Positions 36,680-44,626 of a DNA stretch of 64,000 nt are shown piece after piece (position 1 is the stretch's first letter; each line of letters opens with the position of its first letter). Both the position numbers and the translations under genes were made by a program. The notes under the pieces are model-generated. The model searched no databases. It was given only the letters and a program-made list of their open reading frames with translations, and had not been told where the DNA came from. Where the stretch lies: the NCBI GenBank assembly GCA_022842935.1, contig JALHOP010000006.1, positions 186,001 through 250,000 of the forward strand, given 5' to 3'. Origin of the DNA: Myxococcota bacterium (GTDB lineage Bacteria > Myxococcota > XYA12-FULL-58-9 > JALHOP01).

Positions 36680-36772
36680 TCAGGACTCGTTCCGGGTGAC
36701 GAGCACGTAGCCCAGATAGAGGATCAGTACGCCGCCAAGGATGGCCAAGGTGATGTCGAGAACGTCAGTCAC
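36680..36772 (-). CDS. Micro-ORF, KdpF-like membrane peptide
   Basis: A 30-codon ORF with a GTG start, opening MTDVLDITLA and ending YLGYVLVTRNES. It has one hydrophobic span, and its tail aligns loosely with KdpF's YLTFALLRPEK. It precedes the MTDVAFITS micro-ORF by 13 bp. No clear Shine-Dalgarno is visible, so the start is uncertain. It is a possible second KdpF-like subunit. Confidence 0.5.
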   Translation of the reverse strand: MTDVLDITLAILGGVLILYLGYVLVTRNES

Positions 36773-36796
36773 GCTGGGGAATGTGCCCCGGCTCGG

Positions 36797-36847
36797 CATC
36801 AAGACGTGGTCAAACACGTGACCTGGGTCATCAAGATTTCATCAAGA
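36797..36847. promoter_or_regulatory. Candidate KdpE operator: phased direct repeats
   Basis: On the minus strand TCTTGATGA occurs twice with 11-bp spacing (36839-36847 and 36828-36836), and TCTTGATG once more at 36797-36804, about three helical turns away. OmpR-family regulators such as KdpE bind direct repeats with 11-bp phasing. The sites sit 25 to 75 bp upstream of the first micro-ORF. A GGTCA/TGACC inverted repeat lies between them. Confidence 0.5.
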
Positions 36848-36867
36848 CCGCAGTCATCCGGTGCTTG

Positions 36868-36882
36868 GCGTCGCTTCGACGC
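36868..36882. terminator. Hairpin downstream of apt
   Basis: GCGTCG and CGACGC form a perfect 6-bp stem with a CTT loop between the end of apt and the kdp control region. There is no T-tract, so termination of apt transcription here is only possible, not shown. Confidence 0.3.
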
Positions 36883-36921
36883 GCGCTACCTAGCCACGCC
36901 GCTTGATGGCGCGCACCGGGG

Positions 36922-37437
36922 TTAGTAGGCAATCAGCGCGTGCACGGGGAGGGGAGCGAGCAGGTCGCGTCCCTTCAGAGCCGTGAGCTCGATGACTGCG
37001 GCGACCTCGGTGACGTGGGCACCGCAGTCGGCCAGCAGCTTTGCCGCCGCAGCTGCCGTGCCGCCAGTGGCGATGAGGTCGTCGACCAAGATGACGCGGT
37101 CAGTCGGGCCGACGGCGTCAGCGTGCACGTGGAGCGTACCTTCTCCGTACTCGAGCGCGTAAGCGATGCTCTTCGTGGCGCGCGGTAGCTTACCCGGCTT
37201 GCGGACAATCACGAGCCCGCAGCCGAGCCTATACGCCAAAGCGGCCGCGAAGATGAATCCGCGGCTCTCGATGCCCGCGACCTTGGTCAACTTCTGTCCC
37301 ACATAGCGCTGGGCCAAGGTGTCGATGACCTGCGCGAATGCCTGGCCATCCTCGAGGACCGGCGTGATGTCACGAAACATGATGCCCGGCTCGGGAAAGT
37401 TCGGGACATCGCGGATGAGCTGGCGCACGCGCTGCAT
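36922..37437 (-). CDS. apt: Adenine phosphoribosyltransferase
   Basis: A 171-residue purine-salvage enzyme making AMP from adenine and PRPP. The N-terminal PNFPEPGIMFRDITP segment, ESRGFIFAAALA and the PRPP loop VILVDDLIATGGT near residue 117 are all diagnostic for Apt. Length is typical. It lies upstream of the kdp genes on the same strand, separated by about 150 bp with a hairpin and the putative KdpE sites. Confidence 0.95.
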   Translation of the reverse strand: MQRVRQLIRDVPNFPEPGIMFRDITPVLEDGQAFAQVIDTLAQRYVGQKLTKVAGIESRGFIFAAALAYRLGCGLVIVRKPGKLPRATKSIAYALEYGEGTLHVHADAVGPTDRVILVDDLIATGGTAAAAAKLLADCGAHVTEVAAVIELTALKGRDLLAPLPVHALIAY

Positions 37438-37487
37438 GACGCAACGCTACGTGAAAGACGGGACTGACGCCAACGCTGCGTTCGGGG

Positions 37488-37745
37488 CTACTTGCCCTTG
37501 GTTACGAGACTCGCCCCACCGGGGCCAGTCAAATTGATGCCAGTGTTCCTACGCTGCTCACGGGTCACTTCGCGACGCTGCGAACGGCTCATCTCGGAAT
37601 CAACGGGGTGAGCCAGATGAAGCCATTCGCGCTCTTCAGCAGCAAGGCCATTGGGGGTTGGGGCTGCAGTCATGGCCGGGGACGTCGTGGCACATGACGC
37701 GGTGACGAGGCAGCCCAATGCAAACACGACACTCAACGCTTTCAT
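37488..37745 (-). CDS. Small putative lipoprotein
   Basis: An 85-residue protein with a lipoprotein signal (MKALSVVFALGCLVTASC, Cys at residue 18) and a short polar mature part rich in Arg and Glu. The segment LAAEEREWLHLAHP resembles LTHEEQEWLALGKP in the neighbouring lipoprotein at 37977, so the two look like diverged paralogues. No function is recognised. Its order upstream of apt on the same strand (50 bp) may reflect co-transcription. Confidence 0.6.
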   Translation of the reverse strand: MKALSVVFALGCLVTASCATTSPAMTAAPTPNGLAAEEREWLHLAHPVDSEMSRSQRREVTREQRRNTGINLTGPGGASLVTKGK

Positions 37746-37976
37746 TGAGCCGCGGGTACGCCTGTCGCACTGCGTTGTAAAGGCTAAAACGTAGTGGCGT
37801 GTGGGCGTCTGTGGTTTACACTGCCTAGATTTAGCGATTTCCGCCGTTTACGCGACCGGCTCGGGTTCGCGAGACGCCCGCTTTGGGCTGCCCTGGGTTT
37901 GCCGGCCGGTTGGGGGCGAGACCAAGAGGGAGCTGCAACGTCCGCTTTCGAAGCGCGGTCGCCGCGAGAGCCAGCT

Positions 37977-38345
37977 CTAGTTGGTGAACCAGTCCAGCAG
38001 GTCGTCGTCAGGTGTCGTGCAGTCGACGCCCTGGCGTGCACAGTTGCCAATGCTCTGCTGACTCATATTGGTCGTGTGATCGTTGATGCCGGGCGCCCGT
38101 GGTCCAAAGTCGAGGTCATCCTGGATGATTGCGGCGGCGGTTGGCTGACCGAGACCGAGGTGATCGACATTGAGCTGGTCTTCCGGCTTCCCAAGGGCAA
38201 GCCACTCTTGCTCTTCATGGGTGAGGCCGGCCCCGTGGTGGTTCACAAGGGTTTCGTGGTCGAAATGACGACTCGCGCTCGGGGTCGCGCAAGCGGCGAG
38301 CGATGCAGTAGCGAGCACAACGACTGAAAGGGTGTGACGCAGCAT
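37977..38345 (-). CDS. Small putative lipoprotein, paralogue of the previous one
   Basis: A 122-residue protein from the ATG at 38345 (38363 is an alternative); the much longer frame upstream is antisense to icmF and is not used. It has a lipoprotein signal (MLRHTLSVVVLATASLAAC, Cys at residue 19) and the shared EEQEWLALGKPEDQ motif. The C-terminal part has two Cys (NCARQGVDC) and an acidic end (DDDLLDW). No family is recognised. It is divergent from icmF. Confidence 0.6.
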   Translation of the reverse strand: MLRHTLSVVVLATASLAACATPSASRHFDHETLVNHHGAGLTHEEQEWLALGKPEDQLNVDHLGLGQPTAAAIIQDDLDFGPRAPGINDHTTNMSQQSIGNCARQGVDCTTPDDDLLDWFTN

Positions 38346-38438
38346 GGGCAGTGTTGTAACCATGGTTGTAGGGCTCTGCAACGGGGATCGTAGCGGTCTC
38401 GTCAAGCCCGCGTTCTTGCTGCTAGACGTTACGGCACG

Positions 38439-41400
38439 ATGACAGAGCCGCAACACTATCGCCCCAAGAACGCCGTCCGCATCGTCAGCGCCGCTGCTTT
38501 GTTCGACGGTCACGACGCCGCCATCAACGTCATGCGGCGCATCATGCAGGCCTCCGGGGCCGAGGTCATCCACCTGGGCCACAACCGCGCCGTCGAGGAG
38601 GTCGCCAACGCAGCGGTTCAAGAAGACGCGCAGGGGGTGGCGCTGACCAGCTACCAAGGTGGCCACATGGAGTACTTCACGTATCTCCGTGAGCGCCTCG
38701 ATGCGCTTGGCGCCAAACACACGCGCATCTACGGCGGCGGCGGGGGCGTCATTGTGCAAAGCGAGATCGACGAGCTCCACAAGCGCGGCATCGACCGCGT
38801 CTTTTCGCCCGAAGACGGCCGCAACATGGGGCTGCAGGGCATGATCGACGAGGTCATCAAGGGGTGCGACTTTGCCGCCGACAAGCCGCTCGCTGGCCAA
38901 GGATGGATGCCTCTCGCGCGTCGCATCTCCATGGTCGAGGCGGGACAGCTCGATTCAGCCAGCCTCAATGGCCCGCCAACCACGGGCGCGCGGGCCGCCA
39001 CCGGCGCAGCCTCGCGATACATTGCCAACGGCAGCGGCAAGCCCGTGCCAGTCATCGGCCTCACGGGCACCGGCGGAGCTGGAAAGAGCTCCCTTACCGA
39101 CGAGCTCGTACGCCGCTTCGTCGCCGACGACGCCAAGACGCGGGTCGGCGTCCTCTGTATCGACCCCACCAAGAAGAAGACCGGCGGTGCCTTGCTCGGT
39201 GACCGCATTCGCATGAACTCGCTGAAGTCACCCCGCGTTTTCATGCGCTCGATGGCGACACGCGGCTCCGGTAGCGAGATCAGCGCGCATGCCTACGCGG
39301 TGCTCCAGCTCATGGCCCGCGAGGGTAACTTCGACGTCATTTTCGTCGAGACCGCGGGCATCGGGCAGGGTGACTCCGCTGTAACCGAGCTCGCCGACAT
39401 CTCGATGTACGTCATGACCGCGGAGTACGGCGCGCAGTCGCAGCTCGAGAAAATCGACATGCTCGATCAAGCCGACTTCGTGGTCATCAACAAGTTCACG
39501 CGGCGCGGCTCGGCTGATGCGCTGCGCGATGTGCGACGGCAAGTGGCGCGCTCGCGCGGTAAGCCAGGCATCGAGCTCGAGAAGCTCCCTGTCTTCGGTA
39601 CGAGCGCCGCGCACTTCAATGACGATGGGGTCAACGCTCTCTACGCGCATCTGGTGCAGGCAGTGAGCACCAAGTATGGCGTCAAGCTCGTCTCCGGCTA
39701 CGAGGCGAGCGCGACACGCCAGAGCTCGCCCAAGTCCCATGTCGTGCCCGCTGGTCGTGAGCGCTACCTCTCGGAGATCTCCGACACCTGCCGCGACTAT
39801 CGCGCCTGGGCGCGCGACCAGGCCGATCTCGCCGACGACATCCACGCCATCAATCGCGCGGCTACCATCGTAGGAGAGCCCGCATCGGCGGATCTTTTGC
39901 GCGAGCGCGACGGACTGGCCGAGCGTCTGGCTCCCGAGTGTCGCGCCATCCTCGCCGAGTGGCCGGCTTGGGCCGCTCGCTATGACGGTCAGGTGTTCTC
40001 CTACGACGTGCGTGGCAAGACAGTGCAGGTGGAGAATTATCGCGAGTCTCTCTCTGGGCTGAACGTGCGGAAGGTGGCTCGACCCCGTTATCGCGGTGCC
40101 GGCGATCGGCTCTACTGGCGCCTTACGGAGAACGTGCCGGGCGAGTTTCCCTATACGTCGGGAACTTTTCCGTTCAAGCGGACAGCGGAAGACCCCACTC
40201 GCATGTTCGCGGGAGAAGGTGGCGCTGACCGCACCAACAAGCGTTTCCACTACCTGGCCGACGGCCAGCCGGCCAAACGCTTGTCGACGGCGTTCGACTC
40301 GATCACGCTCTATGGCGAAGATCCGGGTCTACGCGCCGACATCTACGGCAAGATCGGCGAAAGCGGCGTGTCCATCGCCACTGTCGAAGAGGCCGAGCAA
40401 CTCTACGCCGGCTTCGACCTTTGCGATCCGACCACCAGCGTGTCGATGACCATCAACGGTCCCGCCCCCACGGTACTGGCCTTCTTCGTCAACACGGCCA
40501 TTCGCCAGCAGTGCCGTCGTTGGTTGCGCACCCAGGGTCGTTTGCAGATCACTCCCGAACAAGATCTGCAACCCGATCGTTTGCGCGGGTCGTCATGGGC
40601 TGAGGTTCGTAAGCTCCTCACCGACGAGGAGCTCGACCAGCTCAAGGCAAGCACACTCAAGCAAGTCCGTGGCACCGTTCAAGCGGACATCCTCAAGGAA
40701 GATCAGGGACAGAACACCTGCATCTTCTCGACCGAGTTCGCGCTGAAGGCCATGGGCGACGTTCAGCAGTACTTCATCGACAACCTGGTGCGTAACTTCT
40801 ATTCGGTGTCGATCAGCGGCTACCACATCGCAGAAGCCGGGGCGAACCCCATCCACCAGCTTGCTTACACGCTCGCCAACGGGTTCACCTACGTCGAGTA
40901 CTACCGCTCGCGCGGTATGGACGTGTCCGCTTTCGCGCCCAATCTGTCATTCTTCTTCTCGAACGGGATGGACCCCGAATACACGGTCATCGGCCGCGTC
41001 GCCCGCCGTATCTGGGCAGTGGCCATGAAGCGTCTCTACGGCGCCGACGCCCGCTCGCAGATGCTCAAGTATCACATCCAGACGAGTGGCCGGTCGCTGC
41101 ACGCAATGGAGATCGAGTTCAACGACGTGCGCACCACGCTGCAGGCGCTGCTCGCGACCTTCGACAACGCGCAGTCTCTCCACACCAACGCATATGACGA
41201 AGCGATCACGACGCCCACCGAGCAGAGCGTGCGGCGCGCCATGGCGATTCAGCTCATCATCAACAAAGAGTTTGGTCTGGTTGGCTGTGAGAACGCCAGT
41301 CAAGGCTCGTTCATCGTCGAGGAACTCACCGATCTGGTCGAAGAGGCTGTTTTAGCGGAATTCGACCGTCTCACTGAGCGAGGCGGCGTCCTCGGAGCCA

Positions 41401-41774
41401 TGGAACGCCAATACCAGCGCGGCCAAATTCAGGACGACTCGATGAAGTACGAGATGCTCAAGCACTCGGGAGAGCTCCCGATCATCGGCGTGAACACGTT
41501 CTTGCCGAGAAACCAGAGCGCCGCGTCGATACCGCGCGACGTCCAGCTCTCTCGCGCCAGCGCCGAGGAGAAGAAGGCAGCGATCGCGAGGCTCGAGCAA
41601 TTCCAGCGCGAACATGCGAGCGCTTCGGCAAAGGCACTGGCTACGCTCAAAGACGTCGCTAGGAAGGACGGCAACCTCTTCGCCGCGCTCCTCGACGCGA
41701 CCGAATGTTCCAGCTTGGGGCAGGTGACCAACGCGCTATACGAGGTCGGGGGCGAATATCGGCGCAACCTCTGA
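38439..41774 (+). CDS. icmF: IcmF, fused isobutyryl-CoA mutase with G-protein chaperone
   Basis: A 1111-residue adenosylcobalamin enzyme. Residues 1 to 140 are the B12-binding domain (LFDGHDAAIN, with His25 as the presumed cobalt ligand). Residues about 200 to 420 are the MeaI-type GTPase chaperone with Walker A GTGGAGKSS at about 209 to 217. The remainder is the mutase barrel. The positions that separate isobutyryl- from methylmalonyl-CoA mutases read Phe (GTFPFKR) and Gln (DQGQNTCIF), which supports isobutyryl-CoA/n-butyryl-CoA interconversion. Its three-domain fusion is complete and normal in length. Confidence 0.93.
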   Translation: MTEPQHYRPKNAVRIVSAAALFDGHDAAINVMRRIMQASGAEVIHLGHNRAVEEVANAAVQEDAQGVALTSYQGGHMEYFTYLRERLDALGAKHTRIYGGGGGVIVQSEIDELHKRGIDRVFSPEDGRNMGLQGMIDEVIKGCDFAADKPLAGQGWMPLARRISMVEAGQLDSASLNGPPTTGARAATGAASRYIANGSGKPVPVIGLTGTGGAGKSSLTDELVRRFVADDAKTRVGVLCIDPTKKKTGGALLGDRIRMNSLKSPRVFMRSMATRGSGSEISAHAYAVLQLMAREGNFDVIFVETAGIGQGDSAVTELADISMYVMTAEYGAQSQLEKIDMLDQADFVVINKFTRRGSADALRDVRRQVARSRGKPGIELEKLPVFGTSAAHFNDDGVNALYAHLVQAVSTKYGVKLVSGYEASATRQSSPKSHVVPAGRERYLSEISDTCRDYRAWARDQADLADDIHAINRAATIVGEPASADLLRERDGLAERLAPECRAILAEWPAWAARYDGQVFSYDVRGKTVQVENYRESLSGLNVRKVARPRYRGAGDRLYWRLTENVPGEFPYTSGTFPFKRTAEDPTRMFAGEGGADRTNKRFHYLADGQPAKRLSTAFDSITLYGEDPGLRADIYGKIGESGVSIATVEEAEQLYAGFDLCDPTTSVSMTINGPAPTVLAFFVNTAIRQQCRRWLRTQGRLQITPEQDLQPDRLRGSSWAEVRKLLTDEELDQLKASTLKQVRGTVQADILKEDQGQNTCIFSTEFALKAMGDVQQYFIDNLVRNFYSVSISGYHIAEAGANPIHQLAYTLANGFTYVEYYRSRGMDVSAFAPNLSFFFSNGMDPEYTVIGRVARRIWAVAMKRLYGADARSQMLKYHIQTSGRSLHAMEIEFNDVRTTLQALLATFDNAQSLHTNAYDEAITTPTEQSVRRAMAIQLIINKEFGLVGCENASQGSFIVEELTDLVEEAVLAEFDRLTERGGVLGAMERQYQRGQIQDDSMKYEMLKHSGELPIIGVNTFLPRNQSAASIPRDVQLSRASAEEKKAAIARLEQFQREHASASAKALATLKDVARKDGNLFAALLDATECSSLGQVTNALYEVGGEYRRNL

Positions 41775-41839
41775 GGGACCGGCTTCATTACCGTCTTCAG
41801 GTTCTCTGCATCGAGCACCAAGAGCTCCGAGCCACGGTT

Positions 41840-41852
41840 CGGTTGCCAACCG
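41840..41852. promoter_or_regulatory. Palindrome upstream of the esterase lipoprotein
   Basis: CGGTTGCCAACCG is a perfect inverted repeat of 6-bp arms around one base, about 50 bp before the esterase start and 66 bp after icmF. It could be an operator or part of the icmF 3' end. Confidence 0.3.
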
Positions 41853-41902
41853 TCGCACCGATCTGTAGAAGTAGCGCGAAGTTTGAGCGGTAGGTTGTTG
41901 AA

Positions 41903-42826
41903 GTGCTGAAGTACAGCTGTTTGGTTGCCGTCGTGGTTGCGGCTGCTTGTGGTGCAACCCCAGATGGTGGTGGCCCCGATGTCGGCTCGAACCCCGCTCA
42001 GGGCGGCGACGGCGACCGCAGCGAGAGTCCCGGTGCTGGCAATGCTGACACCGACTCACCCGCCCCAAGTGACGGCGGCCCACTGCCGGGTGACGGCGGC
42101 CAGCTGCCGGGTGACGGCGGCCCACTGCCGGGTGACGGGGGAAATCCGGCCGACAGCGTGCCAGCGAACCCCGTGCCATTTGTGAAGGGCGAAGCGCTTC
42201 GGCTGGGCGGCGACCGGCCGTATTATGTCCTCGCGCCTCTGGCGTACGACGAGACCCATCAGACACCGACTATGCTGTTCGTCTATTTGCATGGCTGTGG
42301 TGGCGCAAGCAGCGACGACGTTTACGCTGCGAGTAACTATTGGGACGCGACATGGCTCGGCATGGCTCCAGGCGACTCGCCTCTGTGCTGGCAAGAGCAA
42401 GAGAATCCCGAACGAATCGTCATGGACGCTATCGCGGACATGAAGACGCACTTCAACGTCGACCCAAAGCGCATCCACATTGGCGGCTACTCGTCTGGCG
42501 GTGATCTGAGCTACGCGACGGCGTTGGCGAACGCAGGCACCTTCGCGGCGATCCTGTCGTACAACTCGATTCCGACTTACGAAAATGCTGATCTTCCAGC
42601 GCTTGCGGCAGCGGCGACGTGGAAGCTCAACGTGGTCCATCTCTCGCAGACTGAAGACCTGGTCTATCCCATCGCCGACGTGCGCATCCAAATGCAGATG
42701 CTGCGCGATGCCGGCTTCCCAGTGGTTCATATCGAGCGGCCGGGGCCACATATCGACGAGAACACCACCATGTACCGCAACACCCTGGTGTATCCCTACT
42801 TGAGCAGCGGCTTTCGAGCGCCCTAG
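41903..42826 (+). CDS. Lipoprotein alpha/beta-hydrolase (PHB-depolymerase / feruloyl-esterase-like)
   Basis: A 307-residue protein with a GTG start and a lipoprotein signal (VAVVVAAAC, Cys at residue 16). A Gly/Asp/Pro-rich linker (residues 20 to 90) contains three in-frame copies of a GDGGxLP unit encoded by a 21-bp tandem repeat. The hydrolase domain has an oxyanion-type VYLHGCGG near residue 130 and the nucleophile elbow GGYSSGG near residue 195; the late GPHIDE may hold the catalytic His. Members of this esterase group cleave polyester or feruloyl esters; the substrate is not known. Confidence 0.78.
   Translation: MLKYSCLVAVVVAAACGATPDGGGPDVGSNPAQGGDGDRSESPGAGNADTDSPAPSDGGPLPGDGGQLPGDGGPLPGDGGNPADSVPANPVPFVKGEALRLGGDRPYYVLAPLAYDETHQTPTMLFVYLHGCGGASSDDVYAASNYWDATWLGMAPGDSPLCWQEQENPERIVMDAIADMKTHFNVDPKRIHIGGYSSGGDLSYATALANAGTFAAILSYNSIPTYENADLPALAAAATWKLNVVHLSQTEDLVYPIADVRIQMQMLRDAGFPVVHIERPGPHIDENTTMYRNTLVYPYLSSGFRAP
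42070..42138 (+). repeat. 21-bp in-frame tandem repeat in esterase linker
   Basis: Three nearly identical 21-bp units encode DGGPLPG, DGGQLPG and DGGPLPG, with a partial fourth. The unit is a multiple of three, so copy number can vary without breaking the frame. Confidence 0.8.
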
Positions 42827-42947
42827 CGGTCCTACCCGCACGCGGTTTCGACAAGCCGTATGGCGCGCCTCGCTCGCGCCGGTCGCAATGGCCTTCTACC
42901 TGTCCCGTCTTACGCATTGTCGGACACATCAGCTACCTAGAGGGGCG

Positions 42948-43238
42948 ATGAGCAAAAAATACGATGTCAAAGTCGACGAAGCGATTGGTGCCCTCACCCA
43001 GTTCACCACTGCGTTCTGCCACCTCTCGACGGCGTGGCTTGCAGCCATGGAAAACAGCCGCACGGAGCCCAATCAGGATGACCGCAACGCCGCGCACGCC
43101 GTGCTCAAGACCCTCGCGGAGTCGCTGCAAGCAGAGGGCGCCAATGTTGGCGGCTACGACATGATCCTCGGCATGCTCGAGTCGGCCAACAAGGCGCCAA
43201 CGCGGCCCATGTTGCGCCTTATTCGCGACGACAACTGA
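42948..43238 (+). CDS. Hypothetical small protein
   Basis: A 96-residue soluble protein; the ATG at 42948 has AGGGG upstream. It is mostly helical by appearance (DEAIGALTQFTTAFCHLSTAWLAAM) with no signal peptide or membrane span and no family that I recognise. It is followed by a CIA30-like gene. The good ribosome-binding site and coding-like composition support a real gene. Confidence 0.6.
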   Translation: MSKKYDVKVDEAIGALTQFTTAFCHLSTAWLAAMENSRTEPNQDDRNAAHAVLKTLAESLQAEGANVGGYDMILGMLESANKAPTRPMLRLIRDDN

Positions 43239-43322
43239 AAAGCTCGGCGTGCAGAGCGCGACGCTCGAAGCGAAAGGCCAAACGGATCGAGCCGAGTGAA
43301 GAGCGCTCAAAGGCATCCCGCA

Positions 43323-43817
43323 ATGTTGCTCGCCGACTTTCGCGACGTTAACGAGTCTGCCTGCTGGAGGCCGACAGACGATGTGGTCATGGGGGGCCAA
43401 TCGTCGAGTGCCATGCTTGCGGGCGCGGGCGTCGGAGTTTTTGCCGGCGAGCTCTCGCTCCGAGGCGGGGGCGGTTTCGCGTCGGTGCGTCGCCAGGAGC
43501 AGATCATGGATCTCTCCCTTTGCGATGTCATCGAGCTTTACGTGCGCGGCGACGGGAAGACTTACAAGCTCAATTTGCGGACATCGTCTCGGTTCGATGG
43601 CGTCGTTTACCAAGCCCCTTTCGCGACCGAGTCTGGCACGTGGTTGACCGCGCGGCTCCCCCTCGCTGCGTTCGAGCCCCGTTTTCGCGGACGCCGCGCC
43701 GCTGGGACCCTCGAACCTGCGAACGTGTCGAGTCTTGGCTTGCTCATTTCGGACAAACAGGCCGGACCATTTCGGCTCGAGCTGTCGACCATCGTTGCGA
43801 CGTTGCGTCCTCGATAG
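43323..43817 (+). CDS. CIA30-family (complex I intermediate-associated protein 30) protein
   Basis: About 164 residues from the ATG at 43323; AAAGG lies upstream, and a GTG at 43296 would add nine residues. CIA30 landmarks are ADFRDVNESACWRPTDDVVMGG at the start, GGGGFASVR near residue 50 and the YKLNLRT segment near residue 85. CIA30 proteins are carbohydrate-binding-like beta-sandwiches; in mitochondria one helps assemble complex I, but the bacterial role is not established. It converges on a membrane-protein gene. Confidence 0.78.
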   Translation: MLLADFRDVNESACWRPTDDVVMGGQSSSAMLAGAGVGVFAGELSLRGGGGFASVRRQEQIMDLSLCDVIELYVRGDGKTYKLNLRTSSRFDGVVYQAPFATESGTWLTARLPLAAFEPRFRGRRAAGTLEPANVSSLGLLISDKQAGPFRLELSTIVATLRPR

Positions 43818-43856
43818 TCTTCTCCGAGCCGACCCGGTTTCGCCCGTGCGCTGGTG

Positions 43857-44276
43857 CTATTTCGTGCGGCGAGCTGTGAATGCTCCGCAGGCGACTGCGC
43901 CAATGGCTGTTAACGCAGCGATACCTGCCGAGGCCGGCGACTCGTAAACCAGGGCTTGGCTTGCAAGTACACCCGACACAAGCGCAAAGCAGGTGCCGGT
44001 GGTGAGGATCGTGCGCTGGAGAAGACCATCCACCTTGAGAGCTTTAGCCGCGCGCACCGCGCTTCGGCCGGTGGCTGCGGCTACGGCCAAACACGAGCCA
44101 GACATGGCGGTGAGGATACCCAGCCGTACGAGTGCCGGGCCGTCGAGAGTCATCCCCTCGAGTGCTGCGTGGACCGTCGGCAGGGCGCGATGGGCTGCGA
44201 TGATGGTTGCGCCCAGCCCAAGACCTGAGAAGGCGGCGTTCGCGATCGAGGCGGCAACGGCTTCGCCGCGGGGCAT
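43857..44276 (-). CDS. Hypothetical polytopic membrane protein
   Basis: About 139 residues from the ATG at 44276; an in-frame ATG at 44318 is possible, while the frame further upstream looks non-coding. At least three hydrophobic segments are visible (ANAAFSGLGLGATIIAA, GILTAMSGSCLAVAAA, TILTTGTCFALVSGVLA) plus a C-terminal Ala-rich one, ending in ARRTK. No family is recognised. No good ribosome-binding site is seen, so confidence is moderate. Confidence 0.5.
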   Translation of the reverse strand: MPRGEAVAASIANAAFSGLGLGATIIAAHRALPTVHAALEGMTLDGPALVRLGILTAMSGSCLAVAAATGRSAVRAAKALKVDGLLQRTILTTGTCFALVSGVLASQALVYESPASAGIAALTAIGAVACGAFTARRTK

Positions 44277-44626
44277 GACAGCGCGTGGCCGACTGTCGAT
44301 GCAGCCTTGCGACGGCATGCTACGTACGTCGGTTTGGCATCGCGTCGGTTGGAACGTGGGGCGCAAGCTTAGCTCCAATTGTGAGCGTGCAGAGGGTCCA
44401 AAACAGCCGAAGCGCGCCGACATGTCGGAACCCCGCGCACGCACCCAGGCCATTTTTCCGCTGGCTACCTTATCGACCGGAGCCTCGGGTCGGTTGTGCT
44501 GGTCGCCCCCTGACGCACCTTCATGGCACCATGGAAAGCGGTTCCCACCGTTCCTGACCCGTGCCCACGGAGGCCATCCCCAAACCGGTTGCGTCATGGC
44601 GTCAGCGCAGCGATCATCCCGCTAGC
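44277..44626. other. 350-bp gap upstream of proB
   Basis: Open frames across this stretch read as low-quality translation on both strands and no RNA gene or clear promoter was recognised. It presumably holds the divergent promoters for proB and the membrane protein. Confidence 0.4.

Noticed and set aside
37794-38327. 177-residue plus-strand open frame
   Set aside because: It covers the small lipoprotein on the other strand, which has a proper signal and lipobox; this frame has no recognisable feature.
38346-38900. N-terminal extension of the 122-aa lipoprotein frame
   Set aside because: The extension is antisense to icmF, and the internal ATG opens a clean lipoprotein signal.
39228-40250. 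340-residue minus-strand open frame
   Set aside because: Fully antisense to icmF, whose motifs are unambiguous.
44319-44597. N-terminal extension of the membrane protein at 43857
   Set aside because: Its translation is low-complexity and rich in Arg, Pro and Trp without hydrophobic pattern; a shorter start is more likely.
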